Below are positions 52,235 through 60,740 of a DNA stretch of 64,000 nucleotides, one piece after another. The stretch is from Lachnospiraceae bacterium. GTDB taxonomy: Bacteria; Bacillota; Clostridia; Lachnospirales; Lachnospiraceae. A program made the translations under genes and the position numbers. The number at the start of each line of letters is the position of its first letter. The stretch's first letter is position 1. The stretch lies in contig CAJTGD010000025.1 of NCBI GenBank assembly GCA_910575475.1, positions 1 through 64,000 of the forward strand. The letters are read 5' to 3'. The notes beneath the pieces were generated by a model that saw only the letters and a program-made list of their open reading frames with translations, was not told the origin of the DNA and searched no databases.

Positions 52235-53584
52235 TCATTTTTTCAAAGCCCCTAAGACTCCATCCCCCTGTCCCCGCTTTTTTACATTGCGGGCAGTGTT
52301 GGTCTTTTCTTCAGCTTCGTAACCGCATGCCGGACAGGTAAATATCCCCTCCGACTTTTTTCCTGCCGCGCCGCAGCTGCTGCACTCCCTACTGATGTCT
52401 TTGCCAAGCACTTCGATCAATTCCACTGACTGCTCTCTGCATTTCTGCATCAGTCTTCTCCGGATATATCCCCGCTGCCACTGAGCCATGGAATGATTGA
52501 TCTTCTTGTTGGCTCCTCCTGCCTTCGGCCTGGGCAGCTTTACCATATAGACCGTCTGAGGCTTCTCTGTCTGCAGAAAACGGTTTAATTCCTGATTGAT
52601 ATAGCTGTGCAGTTGTTCCTCCAGACGTCTTTTTTTTGCCTGATATTTTTTGCGCCCTGGATTGCTGCTCCTGTTGCGGTTATAATTTCCTGTCTGCCAG
52701 CGCAGCCAATCGGAAAATGCGGTCTGATATCTGCCCAGTTCCGTTCCGTATTGACGGCCCTCATCCGTCGTCAGCATGGTATAAAAACCCACTGCGATCC
52801 CAACCTGATTTTGATAATCGCTGTGGCTGCGGACGGCCACATAGACCGGAACCTTTAACTCCAGCTTGTGTTCTGCCGGATACAGCTTCACATAGGACTG
52901 GCACTTATACTGCTTGCTGTCTGTCAGCGGAATAAAAACCCGCTTCCGCTTTTCCTTGATGGAAATGTAGATTCCATGATCCGCGTAACGGTATGCCCGT
53001 TCAGCGATAGAAAAGCCGTCTGCCCTGTCTGTGTGGAGCTTTACGTGATATTTTCTCACCTGCCTGCACAGGTAACGGTGAAGCTTTTCAGCATCCACCT
53101 GCTCTGCCAGTCCTTCGTACTGCCTGGTCAGCTTCGCTGTCAGCTCAATCGGCTTCTGGTTCAGAACTGCTTCAAATGCATTGTTCACCTTCATCAAAAA
53201 ACGGATATAATGTTTATCTTCTGAGGTAAACCCTTCATTCTGATTGAGCAGCTTCAAAAGCTTTGATTTTGTCCTGGTCCACTGACTTTTGATATCTCCC
53301 AACGCGTCAAATACCGCAAGGTAGAAATATACGGAAGGCATGTTCAGACGTTCCCTGAGACCGCTTCCTGTCATCTCATTCTGCACCGTATAGCCAGGAT
53401 AAATCTTGGACAGGCCGGAAATCCCGCCATATCGTGTATAGATATGGTTCTTCACATCCCGGTAATCCCTGGCGATCTCAAGAAGCTTATCCAAATCCTC
53501 CTCTGGAATGGGTTCTCTGTTGTACTGTTGGACTGTCTTACATATCTTCTCTGGCAGCATCCTTTTTTCTCTTGGAATACACAT
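52235..53584 (-). CDS. TnpB-family protein with substituted RuvC site (probably nuclease-dead)
   Basis: About 449 aa from MCIPREKRM, behind GAGGGG (a 475-aa frame starts at 53662). The C-terminal half aligns with TnpB/IS605 OrfB: VGIAVGFYTMLTTDEG where active proteins have GIDLG, VYMVKLPRPKAGG where they have xxxEDL, the zinc finger CSSCG...CPACG, then EEKTNTARN where they have DxDxNAARN. By this alignment the D-E-D triad reads A264, V348, K427. Hence it likely binds guide RNA and DNA but does not cut. The neighbour is a serine recombinase, and hairpin repeats lie downstream. Repressor-type TnpB relatives (TldR) offer a precedent. Confidence 0.82.
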   Translation of the reverse strand: MCIPREKRMLPEKICKTVQQYNREPIPEEDLDKLLEIARDYRDVKNHIYTRYGGISGLSKIYPGYTVQNEMTGSGLRERLNMPSVYFYLAVFDALGDIKSQWTRTKSKLLKLLNQNEGFTSEDKHYIRFLMKVNNAFEAVLNQKPIELTAKLTRQYEGLAEQVDAEKLHRYLCRQVRKYHVKLHTDRADGFSIAERAYRYADHGIYISIKEKRKRVFIPLTDSKQYKCQSYVKLYPAEHKLELKVPVYVAVRSHSDYQNQVGIAVGFYTMLTTDEGRQYGTELGRYQTAFSDWLRWQTGNYNRNRSSNPGRKKYQAKKRRLEEQLHSYINQELNRFLQTEKPQTVYMVKLPRPKAGGANKKINHSMAQWQRGYIRRRLMQKCREQSVELIEVLGKDISRECSSCGAAGKKSEGIFTCPACGYEAEEKTNTARNVKKRGQGDGVLGALKK

Positions 53585-53609
53585 TTTCCCCTCGTAGTAC
53601 AGGGAAATC

Positions 53610-53637
53610 ATTATTAAAACGTGTACTTTTTGGTAAA
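53610..53637. promoter_or_regulatory. Recombinase-like site II (imperfect palindrome)
   Basis: A 28-bp site with a right arm nearly identical to that of the perfect palindrome at 53746 and a left arm matching at 10 of 13 positions. The central dinucleotide is GT on the plus strand, opposite to the AC of the other site. It lies just before the TnpB-like start. Confidence 0.5.
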
Positions 53638-53745
53638 GTTTTACATTTGCGGCAATATACAAAATTTAAATGAAAAATAGGGTTAATTTTATTGACTTCG
53701 TGCCGATAGTATTATAGAATGATTAAGATTTATCAAAAAAATATC

Positions 53746-53773
53746 ATTACCAAAAAGTACACTTTTTGGTAAT
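53746..53773. promoter_or_regulatory. Recombinase-like site I (perfect palindrome, AC core)
   Basis: Two perfect 13-bp arms (ATTACCAAAAAGT and its complement) around a central AC. Length and two-base core fit a crossover site of a small serine recombinase. It lies between the recombinase stop and the TnpB-like gene. On the minus strand a T-run follows, so a terminator role is an alternative. Confidence 0.55.
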
Positions 53774-53801
53774 AGGTATTTTTTATTTTTGCTTTCTTTT
53801 A

Positions 53802-54398
53802 TTAATCCCGGAATTTCCTTGCCTTTCCATAGAATGTGGTCAATGGCATATCGCACAGCTGTGCCGCTTCTTTCCCGATGATTTCTCCGTTTTTCCACCG
53901 GCAGCAGATCTGTTCAAAATCATCCGGAACCGTCCGCTTCGGTCTCCCGAAGCGGACGCCCCGCAGCTTCGCGGCTTCGATTCCTTCTCTCTGCCGCTGT
54001 CTGATGTTCTCCCGTTCATTCTGCGCCACAAAGGAGAGTACCTGCAGGACGATATCGCTCAAAAATGTTCCCATCAGATCCTTGCCCCGGCGGGTGTCCA
54101 GAAGCTCCATGTCAAGTACGACAATGTCTACTTTTTTCTCTTTTGTCAGGATTCTCCACTGTTCCAGGATCTCCTCATAATTTCTTCCCAGACGGTCAAT
54201 GCTTTTCACATAGATCAGATCGTCCCTCCTTAACTTTTTCAGCATCCGATGATACATGGGACGTTCAAAATCTTTTCCGGATTGTTTATCAATGTAGATA
54301 TTCTTTTTCGGAACCTTCCTTTCATTCAACGCCATGATCTGCCTGTCTTCGTTCTGTTCTCTGGTGCTTACACGAACATATCCATATACCGCTCCCAT
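53802..54398 (-). CDS. Small serine recombinase (resolvase/invertase type)
   Basis: About 198 aa from MGAVYGYVR, behind AGAGGTGG. The catalytic domain is N-terminal with YGYVRVSTREQNEDRQ (Ser11), KSIDRLGRNYEE and GTFLSDIVLQVLSFVAQNERENI. A Hin-like HTH domain (GRPKRTVPDDFEQI... GKEAAQLCDMPLTTFYGKARKF) ends it. IS607 transposases have the reverse order, so this is a resolvase/invertase rather than an IS607 TnpA. It stands upstream of the TnpB-like gene, with palindromic sites between. It may invert or resolve DNA there, and may be directed or regulated by the TnpB-like partner. Confidence 0.9.
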   Translation of the reverse strand: MGAVYGYVRVSTREQNEDRQIMALNERKVPKKNIYIDKQSGKDFERPMYHRMLKKLRRDDLIYVKSIDRLGRNYEEILEQWRILTKEKKVDIVVLDMELLDTRRGKDLMGTFLSDIVLQVLSFVAQNERENIRQRQREGIEAAKLRGVRFGRPKRTVPDDFEQICCRWKNGEIIGKEAAQLCDMPLTTFYGKARKFRD

Positions 54399-54540
54399 TT
54401 CTGCCACCTCTTTCGTATAATATAGTCATCATCTTATTTTAATCTGACCATACGGCAGGAGACAAAGAGAACATTTCAGATTTCTGAATACAGAAAGACT
54501 GCCACTGGCCGCCTTTCTGCATACGATGGTATGCAAAAAC

Positions 54541-54571
54541 AGCCGCACCAGTTTATGATCCTGGTACGGCT
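54541..54571 (-). terminator. Hairpin terminator after barstar fragment
   Basis: An 11-bp stem (AGCCGCACCAG / CTGGTACGGCT) with a 9-base loop; on the minus strand GTTTTTGC follows. It lies about 40 bases beyond the barstar fragment stop. A second hairpin (about 54489-54517, CAGAAAG...CTTTCTG) is next to it. Confidence 0.7.
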
Positions 54572-54607
54572 GCTCTTTTTCCCGTCTTATAATTTTATAC
54601 TCCTGGC

Positions 54608-54950
54608 CTATTGGCTTTCATCTCTATTCTCGTTCCCCCATCGTATCCTGTGATTTTCTTCCGCCGCCGCGCTGAACACTTTTTTCAATGCCGCGGCATA
54701 ATTTCCCAGATGCTCTGTCAGAGCATTTTCGTTGCGGATCCGGATCTCTGTCTCCTCTGTCATATCCGTCAGGCAGTCATACAGGGCATCCTACAATACG
54801 CTTGGCACCGCGCCTGTCTGCCCCCAGGGTATCAATATCGCACTCCGTATAAACACGGCCTTCCTTCTCCGGCAACAGCCCTTCGTAATTGCCAAATCTG
54901 CTCCCGCCGATGCACTTCCCCGGCGCGTATGGTTCCAGGGAAAAATCTTA
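54608..54950 (-). pseudogene. Barnase-barstar deletion remnant
   Basis: The first part reads as guanyl-specific ribonuclease (barnase): EPYAPGKCIGGSRFGNYEG, LLPEKEGRVYTECDID and RRGAKRIV, then stops. The catalytic C-terminal His region is gone and a stop precedes its N-terminal piece. It continues directly, in another frame, into the C-terminal half of barstar: DALYDCLTDMTEETEIRIRNE, LGNYAAALKKVFSAAAEEN, stop at 54608. One deletion thus removed the end of the toxin and the beginning of the immunity gene. The original was probably a secreted polymorphic toxin tip with its inhibitor. Confidence 0.72.
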
Positions 54951-55005
54951 TTCCTTCATGGTGTTCATAAAGCAAAAACTGGAAATCAAATTTAGCAGCA
55001 AAAAT

Positions 55006-55039
55006 CAGGGAAGAACCTTTTTAAGTATGTTCTTCCCTG
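55006..55039 (-). terminator. Terminator after the 47-aa gene
   Basis: A perfect 11-bp stem (CAGGGAAGAAC / GTTCTTCCCTG) with a 12-base loop, followed on the minus strand by TGATTTTTG, six bases after the small gene's stop. Confidence 0.8.
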
Positions 55040-55044
55040 TCTGA

Positions 55045-55188
55045 TTATTCTGTCCCTTTTTCTCTTGGCTTTGGTTTATACTGTTCTTCGCCTGATTCAA
55101 TATAAAGCACAAAATCATTAATCTCTTTTTCCGACCATCCGGCAGCTCTCAAACCCAAAAGCAATCTTGCAACCTCTGTCATATTCAT
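55045..55188 (-). CDS. 47-aa small protein
   Basis: A short gene with AGGAGGG seven to eight bases before its ATG and a strong terminator after its stop, so it is almost certainly real. The product is MNMTEVARLLLGLRAAGW followed by SEKEINDFVLYIESGEEQY and a basic-acidic tail. It looks like a two-helix protein. Similar small proteins occur in Lachnospiraceae near recombinases and in mobile regions, but the function is unknown to me. It lies between the barnase-barstar scar and the SPL-like gene. Confidence 0.7.
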   Translation of the reverse strand: MNMTEVARLLLGLRAAGWSEKEINDFVLYIESGEEQYKPKPREKGTE

Positions 55189-55357
55189 GCTGTATTCCCT
55201 CCTTTTCCAGAACTTTCTATCCAGCTGATTTTCCGCTCATACAATAAATAAGGATACTCTTTTTCTTATATCATAAGGGAATTGAGCATCAATATCAAGG
55301 GAAATTTTTCCCAACCGCACAGCTGGAATTTTTTCCAACCGTACAGGTGAAAATTTC

Positions 55358-56248
55358 TCAAAACAGACTCAGCTGTTCCACCCGATAAGCCTTCTTATAC
55401 TGGCTGATGATATCCTTCATCCGGTACACGATCCCCCGCTTTTCACACTCCCCCGCAAAATATTCCCACAGCCTTTTCGCCCGCGGGCTGCGGCACTCAT
55501 AATCATTCCCATAACGTTTTCGATACTTGTCCGAGAGCCCTTCCCCCGGAAATAATTCCTCCAGCTTACAAAAATACCAGTCCCGCTGATTCCCCCGCAG
55601 CGTCATGCCGAAGGCCGGATAGATAAACCTGGCCCCGGCCGCTTCCGCCCGGCGGATGATCTCCCCGATATTCTCCACGCTGTCCTCCAGAAAGGGCAGT
55701 ACCGGCATCAGCAGGATTCCGGTATACAGCCCGCTTCGGCTTAATTGCCCGATCATCCGCAGCCGCTCACTCGTGAGGGATACGTGGGGCTCCAGCTTTT
55801 TTGCCAGATTGTCATCTGCCGTCGTTACCGTGACCTTCAGCAGCACCGGGGAGTGCTCCGCAATGCTTTGCAGGATGTCAATATCCCGCTCCAGCAGCGT
55901 GCTTTTTGTTGCAACCGCCGCGCCGAACTCAAACGCGTCGCACAGCTCCAGGGCGTGGCGTGTCAGCTCCAGCTTTTTCTCAAAGGGATTGTAGGGATCG
56001 CTCATGGCGCCTGTGCCGACCACACCGCTTTTTGTTTTCCGGCGGAGGTCGTCCCGGATGATCTGCAGCGCATGCTCCTTGGCCCGCACCCGGTCAAACT
56101 CCTCGATCTGATAACAGTCGGAGCGGCTGTCGCAATAAATACAGCCGTGGCAGCAGCCTTTGTAAATATTCATATTATAATCAATCCCAAACCACTGGGA
56201 CGGCGCTTTCGTTTTTGTCACGATTGTTTTCGCGGGAATATATTCCAT
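55358..56248 (-). CDS. SPL-family radical SAM protein
   Basis: A 296-aa radical SAM protein with CCHGCIYC (CxxxCxxC) in YKGCCHGCIYCDSRSDCY, preceded by QWFGIDYNMNIYKG. That motif marks the spore-photoproduct-lyase-like/Rv2578c group. AVATKSTLLERDIDIL and TLRGNQRDWYFCKLEELFPG are further family segments. True SplB proteins have a different C-terminal Cys and an N-terminal domain, so a photoproduct repair role is doubtful; the function is unknown. It follows the ABC exporter genes by about 50 bases. Confidence 0.85.
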   Translation of the reverse strand: MEYIPAKTIVTKTKAPSQWFGIDYNMNIYKGCCHGCIYCDSRSDCYQIEEFDRVRAKEHALQIIRDDLRRKTKSGVVGTGAMSDPYNPFEKKLELTRHALELCDAFEFGAAVATKSTLLERDIDILQSIAEHSPVLLKVTVTTADDNLAKKLEPHVSLTSERLRMIGQLSRSGLYTGILLMPVLPFLEDSVENIGEIIRRAEAAGARFIYPAFGMTLRGNQRDWYFCKLEELFPGEGLSDKYRKRYGNDYECRSPRAKRLWEYFAGECEKRGIVYRMKDIISQYKKAYRVEQLSLF

Positions 56249-56296
56249 GTGCTCTTTCTCCTTATATCTTATGCATGGAAAAGTTGCTATGCATTC

Positions 56297-58201
56297 TTAC
56301 GCCGTAATCGCATTCCCCGTATACAGCTGATAATATTTCCCCTGTTCCTCGATCAGCTGGTCGTGGGTTCCCCGTTCGATGATCCGGCCCTGCTCCAGTA
56401 CCATGATGCAGTCCGAATTGCGTACCGTGGACAGCCGGTGGGCAATCACAAATGTGGTCCTTCCGCTCATCAGCCGGTCCATGCCCTCCTGAATGATCCG
56501 CTCTGTCCTCGTATCAATGGAGCTGGTAGCTTCATCCAGGATCAGTACCGGAGGATCCGCCACTGCCGCCCGGGCGATAGCAAGGAGCTGGCGCTGGCCC
56601 TGGCTTAAGTTGGCCCCGTCCCCGGTGAGCATGGTATCATACCCGTTGGGAAGCCTTCGGATAAATCCGTCCGCATTGGCCAGCTTTGCCGCTGCCACGA
56701 TCTCTTCCTCCGTAGCGTCCAGCTTGCCGAAGCGGATATTTTCCTTTACCGTCCCGGTAAACAGGTGGGTGTCCTGCAGCACGATCCCCAGGGAACGGCG
56801 CAGATCCGCTTTTTGGATCTTATTGACATTGATGTCGTCATACCGGATCTTCCCGTCTTGAATGTCATAGAAACGGTTGATCAGGTTGGTGATCGTGGTC
56901 TTTCCTGCCCCGGTAGAACCTACGAAGGCGATCTTCTGCCCCGGCTCCGCAAACAGCTTCACATCGTGGAGCACGATCTTGTCATCGTTATATCCAAAAT
57001 CCACGCCGTCAAATACCACTTTTCCCTTAAGCTCCACGTAGTCCACCGATTTGTCCGCCTGGTGGACATGCTTCCACGCCCATCTTCCGGTACGCTCCCG
57101 GCTTTCCTTCAGTTCTCCGTTCTCCTCGGTCACATTGACCAGGGTCACATAGCCCGCGTCGGTCTCCTCCGGTTCATCCATCAGCTGGAAGATCCGCTCC
57201 GCGCCCGCCATAGCCATGACAATGGCGTTCAGCTGCTGGCTGACCTGGTTGATTGGCATGCTGAAGCTTTTGTTGAAGGTCAGGAAGCTGGCAAGCCCGC
57301 CCAGGGTGAAGCCGCCTACCTTGTTCAGGGCAAGGACACCGCCCACCATGGCGCAGATCACGTAGCTGATATTTCCAAGCTGGGCGTTGATGGGGCCGAG
57401 GAAATTGGCAAATGTATTGGCCCGGTCCGCGCTGACAAAGAGTTTGTCGTTCAGTTCCTTAAATTCCTTTTTGCTCTCCTCCTCATGGCAAAACACCTTG
57501 ACCACCTTCTGACCATTCATCATTTCCTCGATATATCCGTTTACCGCGCCCAAATTACGCTGCTGCTCCAGGAAATATTTTCCACTGTTTGCGGCGGACT
57601 TCTGGGAGCAGAACAGCATCACCGCCACCATGATCAGGGTGACAATGGTCAGCGGGATATTCAGGATCACCATGCTGACGAAAACGCTGACCACGGTAAA
57701 CGCGCTGTTGATGATCTGCGGGATGCTCTGGCTGATCATCTGGCGCAGAGTATCGATATCATTGGTGTAGACGGACATGATATCGCCGTGCGCATGGGTG
57801 TCAAAATATTTGATGGGCAGCTTCTGCATATGCGCGAACAGTTCATTTCTCATATCCCGCAGCGTGCCCTGGGTCACCGTTACCATGATCCGGTTGTACG
57901 CATAGGCCGAAAGGATCCCCACCGCGTAAAATACGGCCACCCTTCCGATGGCGCGGGCCAGCGGCGTGAAATCCGGCGAATCCGTCAAAAGGAACGGTGT
58001 GATATAATCGTCGATCAGATTTTTGGTAAACATGGTTCCCTGGACATTCGCAATGACTCCCAGGAATATGAAGATAAATACCAAAATACAATGGATCTTA
58101 TAATCCCGGAACACATAATTCATCAGCCGCGCCAGCAGCTTCCCCGGGTTTTTTACCTGGGGCTTCATTCCTCTCGGTCCTCTGTTCATCGGTCCTGGCA
58201 T
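56297..58201 (-). CDS. ABC exporter half, consensus-site subunit (BmrD-like)
   Basis: A 634-aa type IV ABC exporter half-transporter. Six membrane helices (about 35-320) precede the ATPase domain with Walker A GSTGAGKTT, signature LSQGQRQLLAIARA, Walker B LILDEATSSIDT and H-loop IAHRLSTVR. The catalytic Glu is present. A roughly 50-residue charged insert (RERTGRWAWKHVHQADKS) before the NBD makes it longer than its partner, as in BmrD/YheH. It forms a heterodimer with the overlapping upstream gene product, exporting drugs or other amphiphiles. Confidence 0.93.
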   Translation of the reverse strand: MPGPMNRGPRGMKPQVKNPGKLLARLMNYVFRDYKIHCILVFIFIFLGVIANVQGTMFTKNLIDDYITPFLLTDSPDFTPLARAIGRVAVFYAVGILSAYAYNRIMVTVTQGTLRDMRNELFAHMQKLPIKYFDTHAHGDIMSVYTNDIDTLRQMISQSIPQIINSAFTVVSVFVSMVILNIPLTIVTLIMVAVMLFCSQKSAANSGKYFLEQQRNLGAVNGYIEEMMNGQKVVKVFCHEEESKKEFKELNDKLFVSADRANTFANFLGPINAQLGNISYVICAMVGGVLALNKVGGFTLGGLASFLTFNKSFSMPINQVSQQLNAIVMAMAGAERIFQLMDEPEETDAGYVTLVNVTEENGELKESRERTGRWAWKHVHQADKSVDYVELKGKVVFDGVDFGYNDDKIVLHDVKLFAEPGQKIAFVGSTGAGKTTITNLINRFYDIQDGKIRYDDINVNKIQKADLRRSLGIVLQDTHLFTGTVKENIRFGKLDATEEEIVAAAKLANADGFIRRLPNGYDTMLTGDGANLSQGQRQLLAIARAAVADPPVLILDEATSSIDTRTERIIQEGMDRLMSGRTTFVIAHRLSTVRNSDCIMVLEQGRIIERGTHDQLIEEQGKYYQLYTGNAITA

Positions 58202-59958
58202 GATGCTTCACCTTCCTTTCTGCCTTCATCAAAATCCCCGCCGCCCTGAGTCTGGGACTCATAAACCTCACGGTAGATCTCATTTCCCGCAAGCAGCTCC
58301 TCGTGGGTCCCGAAGCCGTCGATCCGGCCTTCCTCCATGACAATGATCCGGTCCGCGTCCTGCACACTGGAGATCCTCTGGGCAATGATCAGCTTGGTGG
58401 TATCCGGGATCTCCTCCCGGAAGGCCCGCCGGATCCGTCCGTCTGTGGCCGTATCCACCGCGCTGGTGCTGTCGTCCAGGATCAGGATCTTCGGCTTTTT
58501 CAGCAGGGCGCGGGCAATACAGAGCCGCTGCTTCTGACCTCCGGACACGTTGCTCCCGCCCTGTTCAATGTGGGTCCGGTATCCGTCCGGGAACCTCTGG
58601 ATAAATTCATCCGCGCAGGCCAGGCGGCAGGCTTCCTCGCATTCCGCATCCGTGGCGTCCGGATTTCCCCAGCGGAGATTCTCCAGAATGCTTCCCGAGA
58701 AGAGCACATTGTTCTGCAGCACCACGGACACCTGATTCCGCAGCATTTCCATATCGTATTCCTTGACATTTCTTCCGCCCACCAGCACTTCCCCCTCCGA
58801 CACATCGTAAAGGCGGCTCACCAGGTTGACCAGGCTGGTCTTGGCGCTTCCGGTGCCTCCGATGATACCGATGGTCTCGCCGGAGCGGATCTCCAGATTA
58901 ATGTCCTTGAGCACCGGCTCGGCGCTGTCCTTTTTATAGGAAAAATCCACATGGCGGAAGGCAATGCTCCCGTCCGCCACCTCATGAACCGGATGCTCCG
59001 GATTGTGCAGATCGCTGGTCTCGCTGAGCACCTCGGAAATACGCCGGATGCTGGCCATGCTCATGGAGATCATGACAAATACCATAGACAGCATCATCAG
59101 GCTCATCAGGATATTCATACAGTACGCCAGAAGGCTCATCAGCTCTCCGGTTGTTAGCTCGGAGCTGACGATCATCTTTGCCCCCAGCCAGCTGATCAGG
59201 ATGATGCAGGTATAGACCGTGAACATCATCAGCGGCGCATTGACAATCACGTTGCATTCCGCCTTTACAAAGATGTTGTAAATGTTCTGGCTGGCCCGCT
59301 GAAACTTGCTGGTCTCCTGCTCCTCCCGTACATACGCCTTCACCACCCGGACCGCAGATACATTTTCCTGGACAGAGGCATTTAACTCATCGTACTTGGG
59401 AAATGCCTGCTGGAAAAATCCGGTGGCATGGCGGATGATAAAAAATAGGATCACGCCCAGGATGATGACCGCCGCCAGATAAATGCTGGACAGTCTTGCG
59501 TTGATGCTGAATGCCATGATCATGGCGCAGAGCATGCTGGCGGGCGCACGGGTGAACATCCGCAGGATCATCTGATATGCGTTCTGCAGGTTCGTCACGT
59601 CGGTGGTCAGACGGGTGACCAGACCGGCGGTGCTGTATTTGTCTATATTGGCAAATGAAAATGTCTGGATGTGGTTGAACATGGATTCCCGCAGATTCTT
59701 CGCGAATCCGGCGGATGCCTTCGCGCCATACCGTCCTCCCGCCATCCCGGCAAAAAGACCGATGGCCGCGGCTGCCACCATCAGCCCTCCTACCCTGTAA
59801 ATGTGTCCGATGTCCCCCGCGTTGACGCCGTCGTCGATGATCGACGCCATCAGAAACGGGATCAGAGTCTCCATCAAAACCTCCAGGAGCATAAACATGG
59901 GAGTCGCGATGGACGCTCGCTTGTATTCCTTTACTTCCTTTAATAAAGTCCTGATCAT
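58186..59958 (-). CDS. ABC exporter half, degenerate-site subunit (BmrC-like)
   Basis: A 590-aa half-transporter with six membrane helices (about 15-300) and an ATPase domain: Walker A GGTGSAKTSL, signature VSGGQKQRLCIARA, Walker B LILDDSTSAVDT. The catalytic Glu is replaced by Asp (LDDS rather than LDEA) and the H-loop is IAQRISSVQ with Gln for His. These are the marks of the degenerate site in heterodimeric exporters such as BmrC and TM287. It overlaps the next subunit gene by 16 bp and follows a MarR regulator. Confidence 0.93.
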   Translation of the reverse strand: MIRTLLKEVKEYKRASIATPMFMLLEVLMETLIPFLMASIIDDGVNAGDIGHIYRVGGLMVAAAAIGLFAGMAGGRYGAKASAGFAKNLRESMFNHIQTFSFANIDKYSTAGLVTRLTTDVTNLQNAYQMILRMFTRAPASMLCAMIMAFSINARLSSIYLAAVIILGVILFFIIRHATGFFQQAFPKYDELNASVQENVSAVRVVKAYVREEQETSKFQRASQNIYNIFVKAECNVIVNAPLMMFTVYTCIILISWLGAKMIVSSELTTGELMSLLAYCMNILMSLMMLSMVFVMISMSMASIRRISEVLSETSDLHNPEHPVHEVADGSIAFRHVDFSYKKDSAEPVLKDINLEIRSGETIGIIGGTGSAKTSLVNLVSRLYDVSEGEVLVGGRNVKEYDMEMLRNQVSVVLQNNVLFSGSILENLRWGNPDATDAECEEACRLACADEFIQRFPDGYRTHIEQGGSNVSGGQKQRLCIARALLKKPKILILDDSTSAVDTATDGRIRRAFREEIPDTTKLIIAQRISSVQDADRIIVMEEGRIDGFGTHEELLAGNEIYREVYESQTQGGGDFDEGRKEGEASCQDR

Positions 59959-60003
59959 AGGGCTTCCTCCTTCCTGCTGCTTTCCCTGATGCCTGAATCC
60001 GGA

Positions 60004-60456
60004 TCAGCTCTTTTCAATATTCTCCCGGATCCGGCGGATGACTTTCAGGAAAACCTGCGCATCCTGTTCGTCAATCCCCTCCAATATACCGGAATTCATC
60101 TCGGTGATCATATTCTCAATGGTCTCATGGGACTGGATCCCTTTCTCTGTCAAGAGCACCTTTTTCAGCCTTGCATCGCATTCCACAAATTCCCGGCGGA
60201 CCAGTCCTTTCTTTTCCATCAGCTGGATGCTGTTGGTCACGGTAGACCTTCCCACCAGGAAATATTTCTCGATGTCCTTCTGATAGATATCCCTCTCCCT
60301 GTTCTCATAGAGGAAGCGGATGATCCATCCGTGGCTCAGCGTGATCTCGTCAATGCCCTCCGCCTTGACTCCTGCCTCCAGCCTCCGGGACATCATATGC
60401 TCTGTCCTGTGTATCTCAAACCCCACCTGTTCATTGATACTGTGTCTTTCCTTCAT
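60004..60456 (-). CDS. MarR-family transcriptional regulator
   Basis: A 150-aa winged-helix regulator: ITLSHGWIIRFLYENRERDIYQKDIEKYFLVGRSTVTNSIQLMEKKGLVRRE covers the DNA-binding domain and CDARLKKVLLTEKG the wing. Terminal helices form the dimer interface. It is first in the operon with both exporter genes and presumably represses them until a ligand binds. A candidate operator lies about 90 bases upstream. Confidence 0.92.
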   Translation of the reverse strand: MKERHSINEQVGFEIHRTEHMMSRRLEAGVKAEGIDEITLSHGWIIRFLYENRERDIYQKDIEKYFLVGRSTVTNSIQLMEKKGLVRREFVECDARLKKVLLTEKGIQSHETIENMITEMNSGILEGIDEQDAQVFLKVIRRIRENIEKS

Positions 60457-60546
60457 GTGTATTCACCTCCTGTCCTCAAAAATCCTATAAAACCTGTTTA
60501 TGTTCATTGGCAGAACTGTTTGTTTAGCTGAATGTTCGCTATGCAT

Positions 60547-60567
60547 ATTGTTCGTATATAAAACAAT
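60547..60567. promoter_or_regulatory. Possible MarR operator
   Basis: An inverted repeat ATTGTT-N9-AACAAT about 90 bases upstream of the MarR gene, in the 284-base gap to the chemoreceptor gene. Spacing is compatible with a winged-helix dimer, but no second copy or firm promoter was identified. Confidence 0.35.
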
Positions 60568-60676
60568 TAGCTCACAAAACATATTTTACCACTTCAAGAT
60601 CATTTGTCAATACTTTTTTTCGAAATCGGCATGTGACCAATGCGATTCGCAGCCGCTTCGCACACGGCGCAAAAAA

Positions 60677-60716
60677 CTGCCGGGAAATGCTGTTTTTATC
60701 TCACATTTCCCGGCAG
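60677..60716 (-). terminator. Terminator after the chemoreceptor gene
   Basis: A perfect 13-bp stem (CTGCCGGGAAATG / CATTTCCCGGCAG), 14-base loop, followed by six T on the minus strand, 24 bases after the stop. Confidence 0.9.
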
Positions 60717-60740
60717 TCCGCCTTGACTATGTATTCGGCT

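Noticed and set aside
53746-53773. Simple terminator of the recombinase gene as the only explanation
   Set aside because: The stem is AT-rich with a two-base centre and a second copy with opposite core exists at 53610-53637, so a recombinase site is at least as likely; kept as an alternative.
53802-54398. IS607 TnpA
   Set aside because: IS607 transposases have the DNA-binding domain first. This protein starts with the catalytic Ser domain and ends with a Hin-like HTH.
54780-54950. Frameshift at a G run inside the barnase fragment
   Set aside because: Recounting showed five G and a continuous frame through RRGAKRIV; only the deletion junction breaks the gene.
56765-59157. Long plus-strand open frames across the ABC exporter genes
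   Set aside because: Histidine- and leucine-rich translations opposite conserved ATPase domains; shadows of the real genes.
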